The notes under the pieces: model-generated
Seen by the model: the letters and a program-made list of their open reading frames with translations, nothing else
The model's database searches: none
Told to the model about the DNA's origin: nothing
Shown: positions 26,240 through 33,383 of the stretch, in pieces
Layout of the letters: every line of letters begins with the position of its first letter
Position numbering within the stretch: position 1 is the first letter of the stretch
Position numbers and translations under genes: made by a program
Source of the DNA: Streptomyces sp. NBC_01803
GTDB taxonomy: Bacteria; Actinomycetota; Actinomycetes; Streptomycetales; Streptomycetaceae
Direction: 5' to 3'
Length of the DNA stretch: 64,000 nucleotides
Assembly (NCBI RefSeq): GCF_035917415.1
Contig: NZ_CP109073.1
Coordinates: 4,014,501-4,078,500 of the forward strand

Positions 26240-26653
26240 TCAGAGCAGGCTGAACTCGTTGAGCTTCTGGTCCGCGAGGTTGGGCACGAGCGCGTCGAGG
26301 TTCTCGGGGTCGGCGCCCCGCTCGGCGAGGATGTGGGTGAGGTCCTCGGCCAGCGAGCTGGTGGTCCGACCGGTCTCCGAGACGGCCTGGTGGGCCAGGG
26401 GCGCGACGATCGGCATGGCGGTCTTGACGGCGTCGTCGCCGCCGACCTCCTCGGCGAGGTTGGTGGTGGTCGTCGTCGCGCTGTCCAGCGTCTCGCCGAG
26501 TCCTTCGTTGTCCAACGAGGTGAGCCCGCTCAGGCCCGTGGACTGCGGCTGCTCCGCCGCGCCCGCGTGGCCGGCCGTGGCGACGACGGGGGCCGCGCCC
26601 GCCGCGAGCAGCAGCGCGGCCTTGGCCAGATGGCGCTTCAGGGAGTCGGACAT
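26240..26653 (-). CDS. Small secreted protein of unknown function
   Basis: Predicted 137-residue protein with a good signal peptide: KRHLAKAALLLAAGAAPVVA followed by a cleavage-like AGHAGAA. The mature part of about 105 residues is polar, acidic and rich in Leu, Thr and Ala (for example DSATTTTTNLAEEVGG and SSLAEDLTHILAERG) and probably helical, with no cysteines and no enzymatic motif. The ATG at 26653 has AAAGGA with a 5-base gap. Upstream (26654-26880) is an unusually AT-rich region with two perfect palindromes, suggesting specific regulation. I recognise no characterised family; small secreted proteins of this type are common in Streptomyces. Confidence 0.7.
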   Translation of the reverse strand: MSDSLKRHLAKAALLLAAGAAPVVATAGHAGAAEQPQSTGLSGLTSLDNEGLGETLDSATTTTTNLAEEVGGDDAVKTAMPIVAPLAHQAVSETGRTTSSLAEDLTHILAERGADPENLDALVPNLADQKLNEFSLL

Positions 26654-26743
26654 GATGGTCCTTTGCCGGAGTGGTGCGTTCGGACGCTGTGCCTATCGGT
26701 CGCGGGCATGGTGAGGTTGCGGCCGGATATGGTAAAGGATTGG

Positions 26744-26758
26744 TAATGCGTCGCATTA
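26744..26758. promoter_or_regulatory. 15-bp perfect palindrome (probable operator 1)
   Basis: TAATGCG-T-CGCATTA is a perfect dyad, nested within a wider pair CCGGAT (26723-26728) and ATCCGG (26758-26763). It lies about 90 bases upstream of the minus-strand secreted-protein gene. The odd-length dyad with an AT-rich edge is typical of a dimeric repressor site. Confidence 0.55.
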
Positions 26759-26799
26759 TCCGGGGCGCCCGGAACGAGAAATCGCCGCCGTCTTTTGGT

Positions 26800-26828
26800 T
26801 TGACGTAACGTCATATCCACGGTATTTT
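26800..26828 (+). promoter_or_regulatory. Candidate plus-strand promoter overlapping a palindrome
   Basis: TTGACG (26800-26805), a 17-base spacer and TATTTT (26823-26828) form a good vegetative-type promoter reading rightward. The perfect palindrome TGACGTAACGTCA (26801-26813) overlaps the -35 and spacer. No plus-strand gene follows for over 1 kb, so the transcript would be antisense to the gene ending at 26936, or the palindrome may serve the divergent gene. Confidence 0.4.
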
Positions 26829-26913
26829 CCGGGGGCTCCGCCGAGGCGTCGGGGAAATCGTCGGAAATCCCGGGGGAATTCAGAGGGGTGTCTCCTGCGG
26901 GCGGTAAGAATCG

Positions 26914-26929
26914 CCGCACATCTGTGCGG
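26914..26929 (-). terminator. Hairpin just after the lysozyme-like gene
   Basis: CCGCACA (26914-26920) pairs with TGTGCGG (26923-26929), 7 bases beyond the minus-strand stop at 26936. The short loop means about 6 bp can form. Confidence 0.5.
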
Positions 26930-26935
26930 GGTGGA

Positions 26936-27883
26936 TTAGCGTTCCGGTGCCAGGACGGAGAGCCGGACCTCGGCGGTGGAAGCCGCGGCGGTCTCTCCGG
27001 AGTTCTCGCCGTCGTCCCCGTTCCCGGCGTCCTCGGAAAACTCCCGCCAGCCGTCCGACGAGCGGTCCGCCTCCCAGATGCGGTTTCCGTAGACGATCTG
27101 TTCGATTCCCAGTCCGGCAGAGTGCGCCACCGCCCAGTGCGCCAGCTCCCACCCGCGCCCGGGCGCCCCGTCCGTGGCCACCGGCACGGTCAGCCCGGAG
27201 CCGTCGCCGACCGGGCGGACCCCCTCGCCGAACTCCCGCACCATCCGCTCGCGCACCTCGGCCGGATCGCCCGACACCCCGTCCGGGTCCTCCGGGTCGT
27301 CGGGGTCCCACACACAGCTCAGCGCCTCGGCCGCGCGCCCGGTCAGCGCGCCGGCCAGCAGCGACGCCTTGTCCTCGTGCTTGGCGTACTCGTCCGGATA
27401 GGCGCTGCGCTGCACCTCTTGCGCGGCCTCGGTGAGCGGCATCGTCTCGTAGTCCGGCACCTCGACCAGCCGGTCGTAGAACGCGCCGGCCGCGTACACC
27501 GGGTCGGTGACCTCATCCTCCGTGCCCCAGCCCATCGAGGGCCGCTGCTGGAAGAGGCCGAGCGAATCCCGGTCCCCATAGCGCAGGTTGCGCAGGTCGG
27601 ACTCTTGCATCGCGGTGGCGATGGCGATGGTCACCGCGCGCTCGGGCAGCCCCCGGGAGGAGGCCACCGCCTCGATGGTCGCCGCGTTGGCGGTCTGCTG
27701 GGTGTCCAGCGTGAAGGCCCGCTCGCCGTCCGCTCGTGCCACCGAGCAGTGCGGCGGCTCCGGCGAGTCCTCCCGGAGCTGCACGACCGCGTACCCGCCC
27801 GCGCCGATCCCGGCGAGCAGCAGCACGGTGAACGCGCCGCGGACCGCGCGGTGGCTTCGTTGGGCGGATGTCCGTTCGGGCAC
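26936..27883 (-). CDS. Membrane-anchored lysozyme-like (transglycosylase fold) protein
   Basis: Predicted 315-residue protein. An N-terminal basic stretch precedes one membrane helix (AFTVLLLAGIGAGGYAVVQL), followed by an external domain of about 250 residues. The block TIAIATAMQESDLRNL, then YGDRDSLGLFQQRPSMGWG, looks like the lysozyme/SLT fold: the Glu of QESDL would be the catalytic acid, and the SLGLFQQRP segment matches the family's second motif. Such proteins cleave or rearrange peptidoglycan, although in Streptomyces they are often labelled only hypothetical. The GTG at 27883 is supported by a minus-strand box TACCCT 6 bases upstream (leaderless). Divergent from dapE. Confidence 0.7.
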   Translation of the reverse strand: MPERTSAQRSHRAVRGAFTVLLLAGIGAGGYAVVQLREDSPEPPHCSVARADGERAFTLDTQQTANAATIEAVASSRGLPERAVTIAIATAMQESDLRNLRYGDRDSLGLFQQRPSMGWGTEDEVTDPVYAAGAFYDRLVEVPDYETMPLTEAAQEVQRSAYPDEYAKHEDKASLLAGALTGRAAEALSCVWDPDDPEDPDGVSGDPAEVRERMVREFGEGVRPVGDGSGLTVPVATDGAPGRGWELAHWAVAHSAGLGIEQIVYGNRIWEADRSSDGWREFSEDAGNGDDGENSGETAAASTAEVRLSVLAPER

Positions 27884-27889
27884 GCGACG

Positions 27890-27934
27890 AGGGTAACGGG
27901 TCCCCCCGGTCCGTGGGCCCTGCCCGGGTACGGT
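27890..27934. promoter_or_regulatory. Divergent leaderless promoters of the lysozyme-like gene and dapE
   Basis: Minus-strand TACCCT (27895-27890) ends 6 bases before GTG 27883; plus-strand TACGGT (27929-27934) ends 6 bases before ATG 27941. With normal spacing the two -35 regions overlap within about 27905-27920, so the two genes may compete for polymerase or share a regulator. Confidence 0.5.
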
Positions 27935-27940
27935 GAGCCC

Positions 27941-29059
27941 ATGCGATCCCCCGCGACCGGAACCGGTGTGCTCGACCTCGACCTCGACCTCGGCCTCGAC
28001 GCCGCCGCGCTGACCGCGCGGCTCGTCGACATCCCCTCCGTCAGCGGCTCGGAGAAGCCGCTCGCCGACGCCGTCGAGACCGCGCTGCGCGACCTCCCGT
28101 GGCTGCGCGTCGACCGGCACGGCAACAACGTGGTGGCCCGCACCGACCTCGGCCGCGACGAACGGGTGATCCTCGCCGGGCACATCGACACCGTGCCGAT
28201 CGCGGACAACGTGCCCTCCCGCCTCGACGCGGACGGCGTGCTGTGGGGCTGCGGGACCAGCGACATGAAGTCCGGGGTGGCCGTCCAGCTCCGCGTCGCC
28301 GCTACCGTTCCCCGCCCCAACCGCGATCTGACCTTCGTCTTCTACGACAACGAGGAGGTCGAGGCCGCGCGCAACGGGCTCGGCCACCTCGCCGCCGCCC
28401 ATCCCGACTGGCTGGCCGGGGACTTCGCCGTCCTCCTCGAACCCTCCGACGGCCAGGTGGAGGGCGGCTGCCAGGGCACGCTGCGCGTGCTGCTGCGCAT
28501 GGCCGGCCAGCGGGCGCACTCCGCGCGCGGCTGGACCGGCTCCAACGCCATCCACGCGGCGGCCCCCGTGCTCGCCCGGCTGGCCGCCTACGAGGCGCGC
28601 CGCCCGGTCATCGACGGGCTGGAGTACCGCGAGGGGCTCAACGCCGTGCGTGTCGAGGCCGGCGTGGCGGGGAACGTCATCCCCGACGAGTGCGTCGTCA
28701 CCGTCAACTACCGCTACGCGCCCGACCGCGGCGAGGACGAGGCCGTGGCTCACGTCCGGGAGGTCTTCGCGGACTGCGGCGTGGCCGAGTTCACCGTGGA
28801 CGACCACTCGCCGGGTGCCCTGCCCGGGCTGTCGCACCCGGCCGCCCGCGCGTTCATCGAGGCGGTCGGCGGCGAGCCGCGCCCCAAGTACGGCTGGACC
28901 GACGTCTCCCGCTTCAGCGCCCTGGGCGTCCCCGCGGTCAACTACGGCCCGGGCGACCCGAATCTCGCCCACAAGCGGGACGAGCGGGTGGCGACCGGGA
29001 CCGTCCTGCGCTGCGAGGAGCGGCTGCGCGCCTGGCTGAGCGCTCCCCCGGCCGGGTGA
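27941..29059 (+). CDS. dapE: Succinyl-diaminopimelate desuccinylase DapE
   Basis: Predicted 372-residue M20-family zinc hydrolase that removes succinate from N-succinyl-LL-diaminopimelate, the step after DapC, feeding lysine and cell-wall diaminopimelate. Metal-binding and catalytic blocks are LAGHIDTVPI (His, Asp), GCGTSDMKSG (bridging Asp), FYDNEEVEA (catalytic Glu and ligand) and the later PNLAHKRDE (His). The dimerisation domain lies between about residues 185 and 290. The N-terminus contains a hexamer repeat (ctcgac units at 27971-28000) coding LDLDLDLGLD. No ribosome binding site is present; a -10-like box 6 bases upstream suggests a leaderless message. Confidence 0.92.
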   Translation: MRSPATGTGVLDLDLDLGLDAAALTARLVDIPSVSGSEKPLADAVETALRDLPWLRVDRHGNNVVARTDLGRDERVILAGHIDTVPIADNVPSRLDADGVLWGCGTSDMKSGVAVQLRVAATVPRPNRDLTFVFYDNEEVEAARNGLGHLAAAHPDWLAGDFAVLLEPSDGQVEGGCQGTLRVLLRMAGQRAHSARGWTGSNAIHAAAPVLARLAAYEARRPVIDGLEYREGLNAVRVEAGVAGNVIPDECVVTVNYRYAPDRGEDEAVAHVREVFADCGVAEFTVDDHSPGALPGLSHPAARAFIEAVGGEPRPKYGWTDVSRFSALGVPAVNYGPGDPNLAHKRDERVATGTVLRCEERLRAWLSAPPAG

Positions 29060-29123
29060 CCGTACGCTGCTTGACAGGCCCGGTCATCGGGTCCGTAGAC
29101 GCACGAGAAGAGGAGCACGGCAG

Positions 29124-29867
29124 ATGAGCGACGGGACCCCCGAGTCCGGTGAGCGACGCGAACAGCGCCTGGGCCCGGTGCTGCGTCGGCGCGGCCAGAT
29201 GACGCCGGGCCAGGCCGATCAGCGGCTGCTCGACACCAGGGGACCGTCGGAATGGGTGCACGCCGATCCGTGGCGGGTGCTGCGGATCCAGTCGGAGTTC
29301 GTCGAGGGCTTCGGCGCGCTGGCCGAACTGGGCCCGGCCGTAAGCGTCTTCGGCTCGGCGCGCACCGCGCCCGGCTCGCCCGAGTACGAGTTGGGCATCC
29401 GCATCGGGCGGGGCCTGACCGAGGCGGGCTTCGCGGTGATCACGGGCGGCGGCCCCGGCGCGATGGAGGCGGCGAACCGGGGCGCGAGCGAGGCGGGCGG
29501 CGTCTCGGTCGGCCTCGGCATCGAGCTGCCCTTCGAGCAGGGGCTGAACGAGTTCGTCGACATCGGCGTGAACTTCCGGTATTTCTTCGTGCGCAAGACC
29601 ATGTTCGTGAAGTACGCGCAGGGATTCCTGGTGCTGCCCGGCGGCCTCGGCACGCTGGACGAGCTGTTCGAGGCGTTGACGCTGGTGCAGACGCGCAAGG
29701 TCACCCGGTTCCCGATCGTGCTGGTCGGCACGGAGTACTGGGGTGGGCTGGCGGCCTGGCTGCGCGACACGGTGATCGCCCAGGGCAAGGCGTCGGCGCA
29801 CGACGACGGCCTGTTCCGTGTCACCGACGACGTGGACGAGGCGATCGAGCTGGTCACCAAGCCGTAG
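29124..29867 (+). CDS. LOG-family protein (TIGR00730), possible cytokinin riboside phosphoribohydrolase
   Basis: Predicted 247-residue Rossmann-fold protein with the LOG hallmark PGGLGTLDE (about residues 172-180) and the phosphate-binding GGGPGAMEAANRGA. LOG proteins hydrolyse nucleotide 5'-monophosphates of the cytokinin type or act as general nucleosidases. The actinobacterial version beside dapE corresponds in context to Rv1205 of Mycobacterium tuberculosis. The first about 50 residues are a charged extension (RREQRLGPVLRRRGQM). The ATG at 29124 follows an AGAGGAGC site. The gene converges on folP with a terminator between them. Biological substrate here is unknown. Confidence 0.85.
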   Translation: MSDGTPESGERREQRLGPVLRRRGQMTPGQADQRLLDTRGPSEWVHADPWRVLRIQSEFVEGFGALAELGPAVSVFGSARTAPGSPEYELGIRIGRGLTEAGFAVITGGGPGAMEAANRGASEAGGVSVGLGIELPFEQGLNEFVDIGVNFRYFFVRKTMFVKYAQGFLVLPGGLGTLDELFEALTLVQTRKVTRFPIVLVGTEYWGGLAAWLRDTVIAQGKASAHDDGLFRVTDDVDEAIELVTKP

Positions 29868-29874
29868 CGGGTTG

Positions 29875-29892
29875 CCGGCGGCCCGCCGCCGG
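29875..29892. terminator. Bidirectional terminator between LOG gene and folP
   Basis: CCGGCGG (29875-29881) and CCGCCGG (29886-29892) pair over 7 bp with a 4-base loop in the 27 bases between the two convergent stop codons. Confidence 0.6.
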
Positions 29893-29894
29893 GG

Positions 29895-30755
29895 TCAGGC
29901 CAGACCGCGGCGGGTCGTGGCCGGCGGGCGCCGGCCCGCGATCGAGGCGACCATCTCCAGCACCTGCCGCGTCTCGGCCACCTCGTGCACCCGGTAGACC
30001 CGGGCGCCGAGCCAGGCGGAGACGGCGGTGGTCGCCAGCGTGCCGATCAGGCGCTCCTTGACCGGCAGATCCAGCGTCTCGCCGACGAAGTCCTTGTTCG
30101 ACAGCGACACCAGCACCGGCCAGCCGGTCGCGGTCATCTCGCCGAGCCGCCGCGTCGCCTCCAGCGAGTGCCGGGTGTTCTTCCCGAAGTCGTGGCCCGG
30201 GTCGATCAGCACGGCGTCGCGGCGCACCCCGAGCGCCACCGCCCGCTCGGCCAGGCCCACGGTGACCCGCAGGATGTCCGCCATCACGTCCTCGTACGTC
30301 ACCCGGTGCGGCCTGGTGCGGGGCCGGGCCCCGCCCGCGTGGGTGCAGACCAGGCCGACGCGGTGCCGGGCCGCCACCTCGGCCAGCAGCGGATCGACCC
30401 CGCCCCAGGCGTCGTTGAGCAGATCCGCGCCCTCGGCGCAGACGGCCTCGGCCACCTCGTGCCGCCAGGTGTCCACGCTGATCACCACGGACGGGTGGCG
30501 GCGGCGCACCTCGGCGACGAAGCCGGCCGTGCGCCGGATCTCCTCCGCCACGTCCACCTCGGCGCCCGGGCCCGCCTTGACGCCGCCGATATCGATGATC
30601 GCGGCGCCCTCGGCCACCGCCCGCTCCACCCGGGCCAGGGCCGGGCCGTCGTCGAACGTGGCGCCCCGGTCGTAGAAGGAGTCGGGAGTGCGGTTCACGA
30701 TGGCCATGATCACCGGCTCGTCCGCCGCGAACTCTCGTGTGCCAAGGCGCAGCAT
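29895..30755 (-). CDS. folP: Dihydropteroate synthase-like protein (FolP2 type)
   Basis: Predicted 286-residue TIM-barrel protein of the dihydropteroate synthase family. Family blocks are visible: MAIVNRTPDSFYDRGATF (pterin loop 1), IIDIGGVKAGPGAEVDV (loop 2), VISVDTWRHEVA, LLNDAWGGVD and IDPGHDFGKNTRHSLE. Loop 1 differs from the canonical NVTPDSFSDGG, and the GG of IDIGGVKAGPG replaces the usual GGESTRPG. These changes and the neighbours (dapE, LOG, DivIVA-like gene) match the mycobacterial folP2 locus, whose product has been reported to lack synthase activity. A true FolP would be expected in a folate operon elsewhere. The ATG at 30755 has GGAGAG 9 bases upstream. Confidence 0.85.
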   Translation of the reverse strand: MLRLGTREFAADEPVIMAIVNRTPDSFYDRGATFDDGPALARVERAVAEGAAIIDIGGVKAGPGAEVDVAEEIRRTAGFVAEVRRRHPSVVISVDTWRHEVAEAVCAEGADLLNDAWGGVDPLLAEVAARHRVGLVCTHAGGARPRTRPHRVTYEDVMADILRVTVGLAERAVALGVRRDAVLIDPGHDFGKNTRHSLEATRRLGEMTATGWPVLVSLSNKDFVGETLDLPVKERLIGTLATTAVSAWLGARVYRVHEVAETRQVLEMVASIAGRRPPATTRRGLA

Positions 30756-30884
30756 CCCGCTCAGCTCTCCGTTCCCGCGTGGCGTCGGCGTTCCCGCTGA
30801 ACCTACCCGCCCGTTCGCGCGCCGCTGTCACCGCGGCATGCGACGATCGGCACAGCAGGAGAACGATGCCCAGGGGAGGCACGG

Positions 30885-31244
30885 GTGTTCTGGTTTCTGA
30901 TGGCCGCGATGGTCGTCGTGATCGCGGCGGTCACGTTGGCGGTGCTCGGCAGCGGTGACGGCTCCGGCGGGTCGGCGACCGGCGGGCTCGCGGACGCCGA
31001 GCCGGACCGGCTGGCCGATCCGCTGCCCGTGGACCGGCCGGTCGGCCCGGCGGACGTGGTGAAGGTGCGGCTGCCGGTGGCCCCGCGCGGCTACCGGATG
31101 GCGGAGGTGGACGACGTGCTGGACCGGCTCGCCGCCGAGCTGGCCGAGCGGGACGCGCGGATCACCGAGCTGGAGACGGCGCTGGCGGGCGCCCAGGCGA
31201 TGGCGCCCGCGCAGAAGGAGGCGCCGCCGTCCGAGCAGGAGTGA
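30885..31244 (+). CDS. Small DivIVA-domain membrane protein
   Basis: Predicted 119-residue protein: one membrane helix at residues 2-22 (FWFLMAAMVVVIAAVTLAVL), a glycine/acid-rich linker, then a DivIVA-like segment beginning VVKVRLPVAPRGYRMAEVDDVLDRLAAEL, leading into a short coiled coil (AERDARITELETAL). DivIVA domains recognise curved membrane and organise polar growth. The GTG at 30885 has GGGGAGG (30873-30879) 5 bases upstream. The position after folP2 matches Rv1209 in mycobacteria. Likely an envelope or growth-zone accessory protein. Confidence 0.82.
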   Translation: MFWFLMAAMVVVIAAVTLAVLGSGDGSGGSATGGLADAEPDRLADPLPVDRPVGPADVVKVRLPVAPRGYRMAEVDDVLDRLAAELAERDARITELETALAGAQAMAPAQKEAPPSEQE

Positions 31245-31255
31245 CCGCCGCGCGG

Positions 31256-31278
31256 CCCCGGCGGCTCGCTCGCCGGGG
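31256..31278. terminator. Bidirectional terminator between DivIVA-like and hydratase genes
   Basis: CCCCGGCG (31256-31263) pairs with CGCCGGGG (31271-31278), 8 bp with a 7-base loop, in the 36 bases between convergent stops. Confidence 0.65.
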
Positions 31279-31280
31279 GC

Positions 31281-32066
31281 TCACTCGCCCCGGAACGTGG
31301 GCCGTTCCTTGCGCACGAACGCGGCGACGGCGGCCCGGTGGTCGGCCGACGCGCCGACCTGGCTCTGCAGCCTGGCCTCCACCTCCAGCGTCTCGGCCAG
31401 GGGGTGACCGGCGGCGAACGCCAGCGACTCCTTGATCGCGGCGTAGGCCAGCGTCGGCCCCTGGGCCAGCCGCAGCGCGACCTCCCGGGCCGCCCCCGGC
31501 AGCTCCGTGTCCGGGACCACGCGCTGCGCGATGCCCAGCCGCTCGGCCTCGGCCGCGGCCACCTTCCTGGGGAACAGCAGCAGATCCGCCGCCCGCCCCG
31601 GGCCGATGGCGCGCGGCAGCGTCCAGGAAAGGCCCGAGTCCGCCGTCAGCGCGATTCCCGCGAAGGCGGTGCTGAATGAGGCGCTCTCGGCCACCACGCG
31701 GTAGTCGGCGGCCAGCGCGAAGCCGAATCCGGCCCCCGCGGCCACTCCGTTCACCGCCGCCACGACGGGTTTCCGCATTCCGGTGATCGCGTCCACGATC
31801 GGGTTGTAGTGGAGACCCACGGTCCGCAGCGGATCGCCTTCTTCGTCGAGCGCCCCGATGTGTTCTTTGAGATCCTGGCCGACGCAGAACGCGCGGCCGT
31901 TGCCCGTCAGCAGAACGGCCCGCACCCCGGAATCCGACGCCGCGCGCCGCAAGGAGTCCCGCAGTGCTTCCTTCATCGCGACATTGAGGGCGTTCATCGC
32001 CTCCGGGCGATTGAGCGTGACAGTCGCGAGACGGTCGGTCACTTCGTAGAGCACGGTGTCGGCCAT
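31281..32066 (-). CDS. Enoyl-CoA hydratase/isomerase family protein
   Basis: Predicted 261-residue crotonase-fold enzyme acting on acyl-CoA thioesters (hydration or isomerisation in fatty acid or aromatic acid breakdown). Crotonase blocks: TVTLNRPEAMNALN near the start, the oxyanion-hole segments GNGRAFCVGQDL and AAVNGVAAGAGFGFALAADYRV, and the C-terminal FVRKERPTF. The shape is close to PaaG/PaaB-like isomerases; the exact substrate is not decidable. Upstream in-frame residues (to 32171) lack conservation, so the start MADTVLYEV at 32066 is used. No ribosome binding site is visible, and a weak CATGCT lies 7 bases before the ATG. Confidence 0.85.
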   Translation of the reverse strand: MADTVLYEVTDRLATVTLNRPEAMNALNVAMKEALRDSLRRAASDSGVRAVLLTGNGRAFCVGQDLKEHIGALDEEGDPLRTVGLHYNPIVDAITGMRKPVVAAVNGVAAGAGFGFALAADYRVVAESASFSTAFAGIALTADSGLSWTLPRAIGPGRAADLLLFPRKVAAAEAERLGIAQRVVPDTELPGAAREVALRLAQGPTLAYAAIKESLAFAAGHPLAETLEVEARLQSQVGASADHRAAVAAFVRKERPTFRGE

Positions 32067-32273
32067 GGCGCACAGCATGACCGAGGGCTCCGCGGTATGG
32101 CGAGACAATCGGTGAATTGAGTGGTTTTGCGCGTGCGTGTTGCCGAAGGGAGACCGCCCAATGTTGGTCATCGGGACGTTCCATGCGGGATAATGACCTG
32201 AAGCAATGTGTTCGACGCCGGTGGCGCTCGCGTTCGCCGGCTGCGACGAGCTGGTCCAGGAAGGGGAACGAGC

Positions 32274-32441
32274 ATGGCGGCCATGAAGCCGCGGACGGGC
32301 GATGGTCCGCTTGAGGTGACCAAGGAGGGGCGGGGCATCATCATGCGCGTTCCGCTCGAGGGCGGTGGCCGACTCGTCGTCGAGCTGACCCCGGACGAGG
32401 CGGTCGCGCTCGATGAGGAACTCAAGAAGGTGACCGGCTGA
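32274..32441 (+). CDS. DUF3117 family small protein
   Basis: Predicted 55-residue protein, MAAMKPRTGDGPLEVTKEGR at the start followed by IIMRVPLEGGGRLVVELTPDEA. This short, nearly invariant protein is found across actinobacteria (Rv1211 in M. tuberculosis) as DUF3117, function unknown. The ATG at 32274 has AAGGGG about 7 bases upstream. It is compact, without membrane segments or cysteines. A strong terminator follows. Confidence 0.9.
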   Translation: MAAMKPRTGDGPLEVTKEGRGIIMRVPLEGGGRLVVELTPDEAVALDEELKKVTG

Positions 32442-32476
32442 GCCGCCGCGCTCCGAGCTGATTCCCTCGGCCTTTC

Positions 32477-32510
32477 GGCGCTGCCCCGGATCGTGTTCCG
32501 GGGCAGCGCC
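32477..32510. terminator. Strong bidirectional terminator after DUF3117 gene
   Basis: Perfect 13-bp stem GGCGCTGCCCCGG (32477-32489) with CCGGGGCAGCGCC (32498-32510), 8-base loop, followed by GTCTTGTC. It separates the DUF3117 gene from the convergent methyltransferase gene. Confidence 0.85.
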
Positions 32511-32567
32511 GTCTTGTCGCCGCCGCTCGTTCCGGCCGTTCCCGCCGCCCGTTCCGGCCCCTCCGGG

Positions 32568-33245
32568 TCAGGCCCGCGCCGCGCACAGCAGACCGTCGCC
32601 GACCGGCAGCAGTGCCGGCACGAGGTCCTTGGTCTCCCGGACCGTGCGCAGCAGCTCGCGCAGCTTGCGCACCTCGGTGGGCTGGGCCGCCGAGTCGACG
32701 GTGCGCCCGTTGGCGAAGACCCCCGCGAAGCAGAGCAGCCCACCGGGCCGCAGGAGCCGCAACGATTCTGCGAGGCACTCCAGGTACTCCAGGCGGTCGC
32801 CGTCGCAGAACACCAGGTCGTAGCCGCCGTCCGTGAGCCGGGGCAGGACGTCGAGGGCGTGGCCGGGGATGAAGCGGGCGCGGTTGGCGGCGAAGCCCGC
32901 CATGCGGAACGCCTGCCGGGCGAAGTGCTGCCGCTCCGGCTCCGTGTCCACCGTGGTGAGGACCGAGTCCGGCCGCATGCCTGCCTGGAGATAGAGCCCG
33001 GACACGCCGGTGCCGGTGCCGATCTCGACAACCGCCCGGGCGCCCGAGGCGGTGGCCAGCAGCCGCAGGGTGTCCCCGGTGCCCGGCGAGACCGGGCGGA
33101 CCCCGGCCTCCCGCGACCGGTCACGGGCCCAGCGCAGCGCCGCCCCCATGGGGGTCTCGGCGTCCGGCGCACCGTACGCCTCGGCGAACGCCCAGCTCGT
33201 CAGCCGGTTGCCGGTAATGGCCCTCTCCTGTCCCCCGTCTTTCAC
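32568..33245 (-). CDS. SAM-dependent O-methyltransferase (family 3 type)
   Basis: Predicted 225-residue class I methyltransferase related to catechol/caffeoyl-CoA O-methyltransferases. Motif I is VVEIGTGTGVSGLYL, an acidic residue follows at LTTVDTEPERQ, and metal/substrate-binding acids appear in YDLVFCDGDRLEYLE. The equivalent gene in M. tuberculosis (Rv1220c) also lies back to back with sigE. The GTG at 33245 is chosen; a minus-strand TACAGT box 8 bases before it suggests a leaderless message. Substrate unknown. Confidence 0.85.
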   Translation of the reverse strand: MKDGGQERAITGNRLTSWAFAEAYGAPDAETPMGAALRWARDRSREAGVRPVSPGTGDTLRLLATASGARAVVEIGTGTGVSGLYLQAGMRPDSVLTTVDTEPERQHFARQAFRMAGFAANRARFIPGHALDVLPRLTDGGYDLVFCDGDRLEYLECLAESLRLLRPGGLLCFAGVFANGRTVDSAAQPTEVRKLRELLRTVRETKDLVPALLPVGDGLLCAARA

Positions 33246-33383
33246 GCGCTTTGACTGTATCGACTCCGCCGGGGAACAGGGCGCCCGGATCGGACGTTGG
33301 ATGCTACGGGCCGCAGCGCGGAGCGTATCGGCCACGAAAAACCGAGCGGGAATGCTTATCCGGAGCTAACGGGGCAGGTGGCT

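Noticed and set aside
26888..27940. Upstream extension of dapE by about 350 codons
   Set aside because: The extension is low-complexity, antisense to the lysozyme-like gene and absent from the family; the DapE family begins near ATG 27941, which has its own promoter box.
27884..28972. Upstream extension of the lysozyme-like gene on the minus strand
   Set aside because: It is antisense to dapE and reads as Val/Gly/Arg-rich shadow sequence; GTG 27883 has a leaderless -10 box and a normal N-terminus.
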